The notes under the pieces were generated by a model. The model saw only the letters and a list, made by a program, of their open reading frames with translations, had not been told where the DNA came from and made no database searches. This document shows positions 25,799 through 37,285 of a stretch of 64,000 nucleotides of DNA, one piece after another (positions within the stretch are counted from its first letter, which is position 1; each line of letters starts with the position of its first letter). A program made the translations under genes and the position numbers. The stretch covers positions 186,001-250,000 of the forward strand of contig JASKOT010000024.1 in the NCBI GenBank assembly GCA_032158125.1. Direction: 5' to 3'. This stretch comes from Papiliotrema nemorosa (Eukaryota; Basidiomycota; Tremellomycetes; Tremellales; Rhynchogastremaceae).

Positions 25799-27014
25799 TC
25801 ATTGCATGTCGAGGTAGTCGAGGGGTCGTGATTTACATTTTAATCGTTTCTGTTTATTTTCATCGACGAGCATTTTTTCCAGTTTATCGAGAACGTCTGG
25901 ATCCTACTTATAAGCTCACCTCTTGACGAGTCGATTCTCAAAGGTGGAGACATGGTGAAGGACACTCACGTTGCCTTCTTTCCATTCGTATGGTACCCAT
26001 TCATCTTCCAACTCTTTTTGAGCCATAGACCACATTTTGTTCCGAAAGTCTTTGATGGATCCAGTCCCATCGTTCTCCTCGTCGTGCTATCATCAGTTCG
26101 GAGTCGATTTCGGAGGTTGGCGGTAGTCGGCTCACCTTGATATTACGATGTACAGGCACGTTGCCTACTGTTCGGACGGGTGCTCTGCCATCTTCATCGT
26201 CGTCGTACTTGTCTGTCTTTTTGGGTTCGTCTAGATATTGCAGGGAAGTTCGGAGTTGATTATACCTCGAAATAGGGTGTAGATGAAGCGCTCCTAGAGA
26301 AGTCAGAGTCATGCTCAGTCGGGTTCACCCTCGACGCAGCGTACCATCAAAGATTTGACCAGAGTAATAACCCGTCGCGCTGGGCACCGGCTCACTCCTC
26401 AACCGCATCTTATCACCCCATTTCTTATCCTTTTTATCCTTCTTATCCTTCTTCTTCTTATCATTCTTCCCCCTACTCCCACTTGGACCCTCGTATCCAC
26501 CCATCAAATCCCCATCACCATTCAGATCATTCACATCTTGCGTGTAACCCAACTCTGACGCTCGATCATACCTCCATACATCTGTACCTCCATCAATCGG
26601 AATTTCCACCTCAACCTTCCCTATATTCTCCTTGACCCTCGTGGTGATCCGTTTCCCGCGGTCGTAGGCCCAATCGGAGACTTGGATGGTGTTGGTATGC
26701 AAAGGATATTGAAACATTTGAATGTTCGGAAACAGATTTGCACACATGTAAATGGGCAATGTGGCTGCTATCTCATCATCGTCGGATTCACTATCACTCG
26801 CTTCGTCAGGTGGGAAAGGACGACGTTTGAGATCAGGCATCTCGGGCGAAGGAGACCGAGGAGGAAAGTCCATGGGCACGTCGTCGTTGGTTGTGTCCGG
26901 TGGGAGGGTGTTGGTCGGATCGTCACCTCGGTCGGGAAAAGGATCGATTGCTGAAGGCATGACTTCTGGCGTTGGATCTGCCAAGGGCTCGGCGTCGGGG
27001 TTTGCAGCTGACAT
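25799..27014 (-). CDS. RPC37: RNA polymerase III subunit Rpc37/RPC5
   Basis: Subunit of the TFIIF-like Rpc37-Rpc53 subcomplex of RNA polymerase III, acting in initiation, termination and re-initiation on tRNA and 5S genes. The start at 27014 is followed by an acidic leader (SDSESDDDEIAATL), then the conserved IYMCANLFPNIQMFQYPLHT, VKENIGKVEVEIPIDGG, GYYSGQIFDGALHLHPISRY and NQLRTSLQYLD. A Lys-rich insert (KKKKDKKDKKDKK) interrupts the dimerisation region. The C-terminus is rebuilt from two further exons (DFRNKMWSMAQKELEDEWVP, then DPDVLDKLEKMLVDENKQKR), with the stop at 25799. About 340 residues, somewhat longer than yeast Rpc37. It shares a 249 bp divergent promoter with the next gene. Confidence 0.85.
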
Positions 27015-27263
27015 GGTGAGATGGTGTGTCTGATGTCGATAAAGTGATTGTCAGTGAAGGCTGAATTTTGGTGAGGTACCGCTGATAGCCGAGGAGCCAA
27101 TTCGAATAGGCACGTCAAACGCCCCCTCGACATATACAGTGCGCCTATCTCATTTGCCGCCCAGTGTCGTGGTCGTTTCAGCATCAGTCAGTCATCGCAT
27201 CGATCATCCACACAACGCAGACACTCACCTGTTCTTCACCTATCATCATACACCTCTAACGCC
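27015..27263. promoter_or_regulatory. Short divergent promoter, RPC37 and the two-CX3C gene
   Basis: The two start codons are 249 bp apart and point in opposite directions. The side nearest 27264 is rich in C, A and T, as in other leaders of the window. Confidence 0.45.
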
Positions 27264-28333
27264 ATGTCGAGCTCAGCTCCATCATCAAGTTCCTCCTCCT
27301 CTTCCTCTTCACCATCTTCATCCTCTGTATCGTCGTCCTCCGGCCCCTCGCACCACTCTGCACACCACGACACCAACTCCACGCCACCGCCCACCTCCAC
27401 CCCATCCTCTTCAACCCTCCACCCCCTCTTACCTCCCATACACCCCCCACCTACCGGCCCAGGCGTCCTTGCAGCTGAAATAGACCGATATGCTATCCAC
27501 AGAGACCTCTACGCTCAATCGCGACCTCGGTCCGACATCCCCGAAAAGTGTTTCACGTTTTGCAATCAACGTGCCGATACCGCACCTGTATGCCGAAGTT
27601 TTTGCCTGCGTAAACGTAGTATACTCAATACACAAGCGGAGGATCTGGCAAAGTTGCGTCCGCCTAAACGCCACGATACAGTGACGGCGACGGCGGGACT
27701 TTCAATCAAGAAGACTGAAGAGAGTCAAAGCGGTGGATGGTTTAGCTGGTCGCCGTTTGAAGCGCTCAAGAGGAGGTTGGACCCTTACTCTATAGTGTAC
27801 ATCAAAGGTACACCGGATGGAGTCGTGGGGAGGTATATGGAAGAGATGGAGTACGATGATGGGCAGTATGATTTTGGAGCCATATCACGAGGAGCGGGAT
27901 CTTTGGCCAAAAGACGTAGAGAGGAGAACCGATGGGAATGGTTAGATTGGGGGGATCATGGGTGAGCACATGTCACTTTCCGGGAGAATCTCCGCTAACA
28001 TACACATATAGGTCATTACTCTATCTACCCCTTACATCGCTGTTCTACCCTATCCTGTCTATACCCCAAACTCTCGATCGGGTATTCTCACCTTCCAAAA
28101 TGTTCCTCACTCGATATGCCGAGTCATTCAATGACGGGACCCAAATACGAGCATACGAACGATTCAAAGAAGAAGCTACGAATGGAGGAGCCGGGAAATT
28201 ATTGATGAGTGTCCGAGGACATTGGGCAAAACAAGTCCAAGAGAGGATAGACGAGTTGGAGAGGGAAAAGTCGGAAAAGATGGACAAGATGAGAAAGATG
28301 GGCAAGGATATGGATGGCAAAGAGGTGGATTAG
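27264..28333 (+). CDS. Unrecognised protein with two CX3C motifs, a hydrophobic segment and a coiled tail
   Basis: I cannot name this family. The ATG at 27264 (gccATGtcg) opens a poly-Ser and Pro/Thr-rich low-complexity leader of about 70 residues. A conserved-looking core follows: AAEIDRYAIHRDLYA, then CFTFC, nine residues, CRSFC LRKR, that is two CX3C motifs close together. Later come GGWFSWSPFEALKRRLDPYS and EENRWEWLDWGD. One intron near 27961-28011 joins to a hydrophobic stretch (SLLYLPLTSLFYPILSI) that could cross or lie on a membrane, then a charged helical end (QVQERIDELEREKSEKMDKM). About 340 residues. Paired CX3C motifs are known from mitochondrial intermembrane-space proteins, so a mitochondrial role is a guess only. 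The spacing is shorter than in small Tim proteins. Confidence 0.7.
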
Positions 28334-28730
28334 TAGAAATAGTAGAAATATCAGAGGGCGTCAATTTTCAATCCGGATGACGTTCCGTTCAGAGCATAAA
28401 GTAGCAGTGTGTAGCATAAGCCCAAGCGCGACGTAAGCTTCCATGTATCATGTCTCATTCCGAGTCTGATGGCAATCATACTAGCTTGCAACTTGCAAAC
28501 AAAGTCGCCAATGCATTCATTGAGATGTCACGTAGCACGCCCCTGAGCAGGCCACGGGTAGGACCTCATGTGTGCATGCAGAGTGAGAAGAATATGAAGA
28601 AGAATGTGGAATCAAAATGAGGAGAATAGTAAATGAAAGGGTATATAATCCGTAAATCCATCATTCCCCAGAGAAGATATCTCCTCGTATCCATGTCCAT
28701 ATATGTATAGTCTGAGATCCGACGTGCCAA
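28334..28730. other. Intergenic, convergent 3' ends
   Basis: This 397 bp gap lies between two stop codons facing each other. It is AT-richer than the genes and fits 3' untranslated sequence. No other feature is visible. Confidence 0.35.
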
Positions 28731-31700
28731 TTATTGATGGTTCACACTGACGTTGGCGAGACCTGTCCATCAGCCAAGGCGCCACAGTGCACGGCAAACC
28801 AACCTTGAGTGACGCTATCAACACTTGACGATTCGTAGGTACTGGCGGGTCTTCCCGTCAAGTTGACGCTGGCCCTGACATCATGCTGACCGGGAAAGTA
28901 CTGCCCAGTAGCAGTGTTCGGACTGGAAGTCGCAGCTCCAGGCGAAGGCGGAACTGGGCCAAATGCGTTGCCCCCACCCATCAACGCCCTTGAAAAGTTC
29001 AAAGAGGTGATATCGAGTGATTGGGTCCGGGCAGAAACTGATCGCGCGTTGTGAGTCGGAGCATGATGGCTCGCCATTCGAACTTTTTCCTGAATCACCG
29101 GATCAGAGTCCCGTTTGGAAGGCTCATGTTCTGCTCGAGCAGCAGATTGAGCCGGAGCTGGAGGTTGCCATACGTCCTGAACCCTCTTTGGATCATGATA
29201 ACTCAATGGGCCTGCGAAACCCAGCGAGTCGTCTAATGACCGGAAAGCGGGTCCGACCTGAGACACGCCGCCATTGAAGAGAGCCTTGACATCAGTCGTC
29301 ACAGATACGGGTCGTTGACGACGCTCGACAAGCGATTCTCCCTCTGCTTCTGTCATGAGTATGGCTCTCTGTGTGAGTCACGCTGACATACCGGCAGGAC
29401 CAGCCCCGGTGGACAAGAGCTTGCTGTTGAAGTGCGAAAAGGCATCAGCAAACGAATCGACTCGTTTATGCGGGGCCGACGGGAGTACTTGGACACCATT
29501 CTGGCTCAAAAACTCTTCAAGCGAGTCCCTCGCAGTCCCGAGGAAGTCGATATTGCTTCGCTGGCACCTGAACTTGAAGATGGCTTCGTCGCCTTGACCA
29601 AACTTTGCCGAGGGGACGATCGCAATCTGATGATCTCGCTTGACCTTTTCGGTAAAGATGATGAACTCAGGAGAAGTAGCGATTCTAGTCAGTTCCTGAT
29701 TAGGCGGAACATGCAAGTCGGCTTCAAAGGGAACATGTTCCTGCATGGTCAGCTACAGAGATCATGAATGGAGAGCTCACCAAGAGCATTGCGGCCGCAA
29801 TGTGAACTTGAGACTCGGGCCCAAAGATTGTAACGACATCACTGGCCGACTCCTTGTATGGGAACCGGACGAGCGAGTTGGTCTTGCCCTCGATGTCGTG
29901 GATGAAAATGCTCTTCTCACCAAGAAGCGTTCTGTGATATCGCCGAGGGATCGACACGGACTCGACAGTATAGTCCTTGTCCTGCTGTTCAGCTTGAGAC
30001 ACCCAGGTATCGTGAGGCTCACCTTCGGGTTGACCATCTCCATGACGCTCTGCTTCAAGCTTTCCAGATTGATCGCATTCTTCGCGGGTGTTCGCGCCAC
30101 CACATTGTCCTCATTGTCCATGTACCCACCGAGGGCGGCAAACTCTTCAGCGTTTGAAAACTTCACATACACGCCGTAAAGCTTCATAATCCTCTGAATG
30201 TTCTTTCCGCCCACACCGATGATTCTCTTATGGTAGCTTTCCGGAACGTGGAAGGAGACCTCGGCCGGAAGTTCCTCTTGCAGCATGCTCAATCCTTGTA
30301 TCGCTCCGAGATCCGAGCCGGAAATGTCCATGAGGAAGTTGTAGTCGTTGAACGTTTCGAATTTGATCTTGACTCCGGCGAGTTTCATAATCTTGTTGAT
30401 CTTACCGTTCTTTTTGCCGGATATGAATTCACGGTGTTCGTTCGCCAGCTCGATCTGGAATCGGATTTCATGGTGGAAATTCTACTTTTGAGCTTGGACC
30501 ACGAATGAAGCTTAGACAGACTCACGGCAATGACATCCAGCTCGAGGACCATCATGACGGCAGCTCGGACTTCCTGTTCCAGCCCGTGCATCTCGAAGCA
30601 GTTGCTCTTGAACACAACTTCTGCCCCAGTCGTATGCGAGATCCTCTTCAGGATCGGCTGCATTTGAGCCGGGTTGAGACTTGCTGAAGGCATTAGGACG
30701 TCGAAGGAAATCGGCAAGAGCCAGAATGAAGCGACGTAAAATTGGCAAGCGAGCGCCATGATACTTCGAATGGTCCTTTCGATGTTGACTCGGTGATCTC
30801 CAAACACGGTGATCAGACTGGCCTGCGATCCGACGGATGGGACCTGGACATACGTCCCGTTATCGCTCATGATCGCCTTGAACTCCTCGATCCGTTCCGT
30901 GAGAAGCCAGTCGAGTTTCCGAGGGAGAATGGCGGTATCTCGCGAGATGACCAGTTTGCTCTGTAAAATCAGCTCTGCGTGACTGAAGCGGAAATCTGAA
31001 TGGACCTTTTGCATGGCGACGTTGAGCAGCATGTCTCGTGCTCTTTGGACGCCGAAAAACTCTCCAGTGATCCAGACCTGGTTAGACTTTCCCAACATGC
31101 CTTGTTCCCCGCTGTGAACACTGAGACCAGGATGAGGACCTGACCCATACGGTCCGCCATTAGTCACGCCCATGCCCATGTTCATGCCTCCTCCCATCTG
31201 CATCCCCATGGCCATGCCGTTTTGCATTGCCATAGGCCCGCCGCCTAGACCCACGTGCATGTGTGTTTGACCTTGATATGGGATGTTCATGCCCATTGCC
31301 ATGCCATGTTGTCCGTGACCCATGTGCATAGGATGTCCGCCGCCAGGACCCATTTGTGGGCCGTGAGTACCCATATGCTGACTGTGATGGCCAGCATGAC
31401 CGTGACCAGGTCCGGCCTGGTGCTGATGCATGCCAGCATTTGGTGACATGTTCATCGGCATCGGACTGGTCATCCGAGACTGGTAACTGCCCGTCATGTG
31501 TGACATTTGCGACATTCCAGTGTGGTTCACCGACATTTGACCGTGGCCTTGCGGCATACCGGTCAAGGGTGCGGGTCCAGGAGGGTAGTGGTTGATGCCG
31601 GGTCCAGTATAAGGCATCCCACGACTGGCTTGAGGGTTGATGTCCATAGGCTGGGGCGAGTAGGGGTACTGGACATGCTGATGAGGGTTGTAGATTGGTC

Positions 31701-33045
31701 CTTGGTTTCGGTTAGGTTGGGGATGATGTTGACCATAACCAGCGAGTGTTCCCCCCATACCCATACCCACACCTCCGCCTCCTTGCATGCCCCCCATACC
31801 CATGCCCATGTTCATCCCACCTCCCATCGGCATGTTGTGCATCGGCATATGACCGGTGTGTTGCACCGACACCGGTCCCATGCCTAGGCTTCGGTATCCC
31901 GCAGGCTGTGTACCGGGCTGAGGCGGGTTCAGCACGCCGACCAGAGGAGTGGGATAGTATATGTTTGTTGCAGTCTCCTCCTGGATTGACTGAATGACGC
32001 ATCGTTTCCGAGACGCGATTATGGCATGTAGCTTGTAGTCGATATCGCAAGCTTCCGAGTGCAAGCCAGACTACATTTTAGGTGTTATACGCGTTGAGAC
32101 GGCAGCACTCACCAACTCATCAAGCATGACCAGCAGTCGAACTTTGGCGATCTCTACACTCTCAAGACCCCCAGTAATGACCAATTCGCACAGCCGCTCC
32201 GTCTCCAAGCCAAATGTGACCGTTGCTGAGGTATTCGGTCCTGCATTTCCAGTCGACAGTACGTCAGGGGTCTCCGTCCTTGTCGATTCGCTCAGGCCTT
32301 CAGCCGGGACTGCTCCATCGACGCTGGGAGGTGCACTGCCATCTTCTGTCGCTGTGGATGTGGTTGGTTCTTCTCCGTTTGTCTTCTTGGGTGGATCGTG
32401 CACCGCCTGACCGTCCGCAGTCGCAAGTACGGTCCCTCCGACTCCTCCTGTCGTGTCGAGGTTGACGACAGAGATGAAAGCGCGACTGTCGGCTGCGATG
32501 GAGTCCAAACGTCTTTTTACATCCGCCTTGAGAGGCGAGACTATCGCGAGGGGCTTCTCCAATATATCGGTCCGAGCCACCTTGAGGACTGTCCGGTTAT
32601 CTCGAGGTATCTCCCGCAGGATAGCTCCACGAGCAGCCATGACAGATTGGTATCCTCCCGACAGGTGAAAGTTCCATACCGTCGTTGCCGGCACAGGAGA
32701 GTCCGCATCTGCTTGACCACCCAAGGAAGCCGAAGCAGGGTTGCCTAGATCCACATTGGTCTGCTCCCTTGTGACTGTGACCAGGCATCCCTCTCGGGAT
32801 GTAACCTCCAAAGCTAGCTTCTGTACCGCCTCCCAGTCTTGTTCTATCTGCGCACTGGTAGTGAGTGGGGCTGAAGAGGCTGGTTTTTTGGTCGGTGTGG
32901 TAGCAGAGGTCACATTGGGCAGAGGTACCGAAGAGAGATTTGCGGAACCTGGCAAGTTGACGCTAGATGAAGGAAGAGGAGAAGTGGACCGTAGTGAATG
33001 TTGTGCAGGTCGAGGGTAGCTGAAAGAAGTGGTGTAAAGGTCCAT
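28731..33045 (-). CDS. Large multi-KH RNA-binding protein with a Met/Gly/His-rich insert
   Basis: Predicted cytoplasmic RNA-binding protein, about 1350 residues. The start at 33045 (MDLYTTSFSYPRPAQ) leads to KH-like regions (ARTDILEKPLAIVSPLKADV; CELVITGGLESVEIAKVRLL). Then comes a low-complexity insert of about 280 residues at roughly 31100-31950 dominated by Met, Gly, His, Pro and Gln. More KH modules follow: IISRDTAILPRKLDWLL-type, EHREFISGKKNGKINKIMKL, KRIIGVGGKNIQRIMKLYGV (a clear GxxG loop) and RRYHRTLLGEKSIFIHDIEG. The tail is disordered. The block from HREFISGKKNG to the last KH is strongly conserved in fungi as I recall, though I cannot give a gene name. The 3' end depends on a possible 41 nt intron (28763-28803): spliced, the protein ends LANVSVNHQ at 28731; unspliced, at 28742. 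Confidence 0.85.
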
Positions 33046-34251
33046 GGTGAATCAGAGTGTAGCTCGTTGCGCTTTTTCCGGGATGTGTTGCAAGGGGGAT
33101 ATGATGGTGGATGCAAAGAGGTATCTGTCGTGCGGGGGGTATGCGTTGAGATGCTCTGACTATAAGTATGACTTTCATGTGGTCGTCGAATGATGGTGGT
33201 GAAGCACGGGAAGGGGGAAGAGGGAGATGAGACACGAGGAAGCGGGCAATGAGCGTGAACAGCCGAGAGGAAGGTCGCAAAGCATCACACGGCAACCCGC
33301 AAGAGCAAGACTTGAGCTAAGAAGAAGGCCCAGCAATGGTGAGACGAGGGACGAAGGTCAGGAGTTGTCCGACTAGGTCTCCTTGAATCACGCTTACCGT
33401 GACTCAGAAGACCTAAGCCGGGTCGCGGCAAAGACAATCAATCACGTCCACAAAGGTAGCTGCGCCGGAGCGCGGAACACGCCTGGACAGGATGACTCAC
33501 CAGGTATGTACTGAATTCAAAGACTGAGATATCGTTCGTACGGGGTATGGCAGAATGCTACTGCAGTCGGGTGGGATGGGGAGGCTCGACGTGATTGATT
33601 AAATGCAGGATATAACCGAAGCGAATCGTTAAAATTGACCAGAAAACGACGCGACAAAGGGAGTCTGGGTATGCACTGTCCGCGATGCAGGGGTCTCGAT
33701 AGGATATAGAGGAACGAACGAATGACGATGGTAAGAGGATATACCAGTAATGTAAACAATGGTGACGAGGAATCGAGAGAAGGGGGTACTCGTAGGGGTG
33801 ATGGAGGTGAATCATTTGAATCACGACGGACGGCTGAAGTGGCATCTCTCGCCATTCTTCCTCTGAGCCTGAAACGCCGTCTGCGGCCCAGTCGTTCTGT
33901 CACATACGTTTGAGCCTTCTTGCCTCGCTATTTCGGGAGGAGTTTCATACTGCTCGCCCATGATCACACGGAGAAGCACCATTCAGCTTGTAGTACCCAT
34001 TGACACGTACTCGAGATTCTGTGGGTGATGCTCTCGTTGGGACATTGCGACCCACCCATGTGTGAAGTAGACTCCGTTCCTAGGTCAAAGTAGCAGCCTA
34101 GGTATGACAATCAGCCAGCGAATTACCTTTCGCCGGCCCGTTCCGGGATGGCTGTTCACCGGGATAAAAGTGCAGCACAGTTGCGGTTTAGACGGCAATC
34201 GTCACTATCCTCGTTTTGACGGGAATGGCCGATTTCTGGGGAGTCCATTCA
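33046..34251. other. Upstream region of the KH gene
   Basis: About 1.2 kb with no convincing coding frame. It should hold the promoter and leader of the KH gene; the part next to its start codon is CT-rich on the gene strand. Several short open frames on both strands overlap each other and look random. Confidence 0.35.
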
Positions 34252-34962
34252 CTATGAGAGGCCACTCTTTACATCGAGCCAGGTTACTTTGTCGGGATTG
34301 TATCCGTCGAACACTACCGCTGAGATCGCCTCTGACTCGCCAGGCGTCGAGGTGACATCCCTTGCAAGAAGCACGTTGCGCCCAACGAGATGCCACCTTG
34401 TCGCTGCTTCGGCCCAGTCCTTAGCACTGTGTCTTCTGTAAATAGAGAGAAAATGCCCTTGAAGGGCCGAACTGCACTGACACAGTATTGATGATCCGTT
34501 TGCTTGACATTGCGGCTTCCGATGTGAGCGAGTACAAGCTCGAGTCTCACTCAGCCGGGCTGAAGCGACCGAACCCCGGTATGACTACGAGAGATGAGGC
34601 GGACCTCCCGGTACTCGGATTATCTCGCTGCGTCGTTTCGCCATCAGGATTCCTCCTAATATGGAGATGCCTGCTTCACATAGGTCAGGACGAGTGGCAA
34701 AGTGTCCAGCTCTTCCTTCCGTCGACAATTCCTCCCCAGCCCTCTCCCCCTTTTCAACGCATACCTTGGTCCCCAAGGGTATTCTCAGGATGTCCAAAAA
34801 AACCTGCACTTCTCGCATAGTTTGTCCGATCGTCATCTGTGCGTTCCACTCGCTGCGAGAGACCCATTTGCCACTGAATGTCGCGAGAGCTCCTCCCCCT
34901 GCGAGACGGAAATGCGTCGCCAAGGATCCCCTCGAAGAGCACGAGGAGACGTGCCGTAACAT
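34252..34962 (-). pseudogene. Possible unrecognised or decayed gene
   Basis: Two parts of this stretch look coding on the minus strand. An open frame from an ATG at 34962 reads RLAGGGALATFSGKWVSRSE, then QMTIGQTMREVQVFLDILRI. Further down, after an acceptor-like CAG near 34422, a frame reads AKDWAEAATRWHLVGRNVLL, then SEAISAVVFDGYNPDKVTWL, ending in TAG at 34252. I cannot join the two parts cleanly: the middle holds stops, and a rival frame (LLVLFEGILGDAFPSRRGR) also looks plausible in the upper part. No family is recognised. It may be a live gene I have modelled wrongly, a decayed copy, or chance. Confidence 0.25.
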
Positions 34963-35695
34963 TTCAGTTCACTCGCGGCGCAGCATAGTTCTCGGACCAC
35001 ACGGTTCTGATCATGCAACTGCGATCGGGTCGATCGGCTTGGCGAGAGTCGGGGTATGATGGATCGTGACATCACTGCCACATTTTGCCACCCTACCCTC
35101 TCAGGGGCTCCCATCAGCGGGAATCAGAATGAAATTACGTAAAGCTGGAATCGGCACTAATTTTGCCACCGAGATTAAGACTACTCTGCGCTAAATAATG
35201 TGTGACGGGGCATCGCCTCCACCACAAGTGTTTCCCCTCCCCCCCAATCACCCAACACCACCACTTGCATCTGCCCAACTTTTTCCATCGGCCCATGCAT
35301 TCAACCTTTCCTCCTCGGGATCATCGACAGCCCCATCAACAAGAACCCATCGACTAGTACAACGTTCAGGACTATCAACAGACGACCATCCGGCCCAAGT
35401 AGGATCATCCCCGAACCGAGACCGAGCCCAGGCGGAACAGTGAGCGGAATTTCGGGCTTGCATCCTTTCCCTGTGGCTCCAACGCCCACCTCCTTTTTCC
35501 TGTGTGTACAGGGCATCAAGAGCTGATCGCGCGTGTGTAGCCCGACGAATTTCCAAGCTACTGGGCTTTAAATTCGACCATCAACCCTCAGACTAGCGTC
35601 CTCCACCTACACCGACGTTCCACCGACGGCATCACAGCGACGCCTTCTTACTTCGACCCGTAGTTCATACCTCACCTTTCACCAACGCTCGCACC
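34963..35695. promoter_or_regulatory. Upstream region of the DM9 gene
   Basis: About 730 bp without a convincing gene. The last 130 bases before the ATG at 35696 are C/A/T-rich and typical of a leader. TTTTGCCACC occurs twice, at 35083-35092 and 35161-35170. An open frame of 102 residues on the minus strand (35248-35556) resembles nothing. Confidence 0.35.
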
Positions 35696-36727
35696 ATGTT
35701 CGAGAAGCACTCTGACAGTCCGCCATTATACGACGACTCGGAGAAACACCTTTCAAGTAGAGGGTTCCATGAGTCTGCCGAGTTTCTTTCGGATAAAGCG
35801 GTCGAATCTCTCCGCGCAGTGACCATCCAGACCGAGACTCATGCTGCCCACGATAGCGATGATCTTAAGTCTGAGCTCAAAGGAAAGAGGATTTGGAAAG
35901 TGGGCGGAGTGGGAATGTGGGCGTATGAAAAGGACGATCATCATGAACAGGAGAAGAGACGGATTTGGAGGGAATTTGGGGAGAAGCACGGTAAAGATGA
36001 GTGGATGAAGGCTGCTCGAGCGAGGACTGATTGGTACAACAAAGGTGGGGTATCACCTTGACGCGAATTTGTGATCTCTCGCTGAGTCGTAGACTCGCAC
36101 GGCGTGAAACCGTTGATCAGGTGGAAGCTGGTCGAAAGGGGTGGAGCGTTCCCTGACGATGCGCTACCTATTGGACACGAAGCGAATGGAGCTTTCCTCT
36201 ACGCATGTAGGGCATGGTTCCAGGGTGGTCTGCATCTCGGCAAGCAAGTCTGCCCTAGTCTTGTTGCAAAGTTTGTCACTGACAGACCAGGGCCGGCTCA
36301 CATCTGGTCAACAAGGCTTCAATCTCCTGGGGCGGCGCAGAAAATACCCTTGATATCTTTGAAATTCTCTGCGGTCCCTCGGACGTTACGCAGCTGCTGC
36401 AGTGGCGAAGTTATTCTCACGGAGAGCATGCCAATGTTGATGGCTGGCAACCCGTCGAAGGAGGTCGAGAGCAGGACGGAACACCCTTGTTTATCGCAAA
36501 GGGAGAGTACGAAAGGTGAGTGTACCTTACGGAACTGCATCGAGTCAGTGCTGATACTTCAGTGGTGTCCATCCAGGCAGTGAGCTGATGAATACCCCGA
36601 GGACAGTTTGAAGCTGATTACAGAATGCCTGGTAAACGACGACCACGCTTGCATCGGGTTCAACGGAGGGGAACTATGGGTCCGCCCATTCCAAGTTCTC
36701 GCCTATTGCTCGACTCATCGTCGGTAG
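35696..36727 (+). CDS. DM9 / DUF3421-domain protein (lectin-like fold family)
   Basis: Five exons give about 283 residues. The N-terminal 90 residues are charged and unrecognised. A short lead-in (GKRIWKVGGVGMWAYEKDDH) precedes a DM9-like region: GVKPLIRWKLVERGGAFPDD, ANGAFLYACRAWFQGGLHLG, KAGSHLVNKASISWGGAENT, DIFEILCGPSDV, then a second unit (VDGWQPVEGGREQDGTPLFI, GVHPGK, HACIGFNGGELWVRPFQVLA). The WxxxxGGxxP / PLYVCRA / GxHPGK / GA.IPYGG pattern is that of DM9 (DUF3421) repeats. Some animal DM9 proteins bind mannose; the role in fungi is not known to me. No signal peptide, so probably cytosolic. The second intron (36244-36290) uses a GC donor (GCAAGT); only this choice keeps the DM9 frame. 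Kozak context caccATGt. Confidence 0.85.
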
Positions 36728-37285
36728 AGCCTTCTCACATGATCCCTCGATCAGTATATCACCGACGGATTGTTCCATTGTACGAATATACGCATAAGCC
36801 CCACTGGCTCACCTGATACGGTCTCATTCCTTGCCGATTCGACTGTATATACGATTCTCAATATGATCGGGGTCTGGGATTTCCGGTAACATACATACAT
36901 ACTCGCTGCGCCCTTCTCGAAGCATTAGACCCGGGACGGTGTAGAGAGTCATAGCATGAGCAGAACACGAAGAGCGAGAGGTCGCTGAAATTACATGCAC
37001 GCATACGTGCCGAGCAGCTACTCTGCCTCTAGGAGAGTCACTGAATCAGACTGAATCAGGATTATTTGCCTGAATTATCCGCAAAGCGAGGTAAATAATG
37101 GTGCTGCTCGCACTCGGGCTGCCATGTCAGTGTTGTGCATAGAACAGCACAAGGAGAGGGCCTCATTAGTATACCCGGGATAACTTGTGCATGCAATTCT
37201 AAACGAAAAATTGACGGTTGCAATTGTGTACCCTCAGCAAACACGAACGAGAGGATAGATACGAGGGCGCATTCAACCACCCAAC
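36728..37285. other. Intergenic, convergent 3' ends of the DM9 gene and TRP5
   Basis: 558 bp between two facing stop codons. I see AT-rich patches fitting 3' untranslated regions and no gene. Confidence 0.35.
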
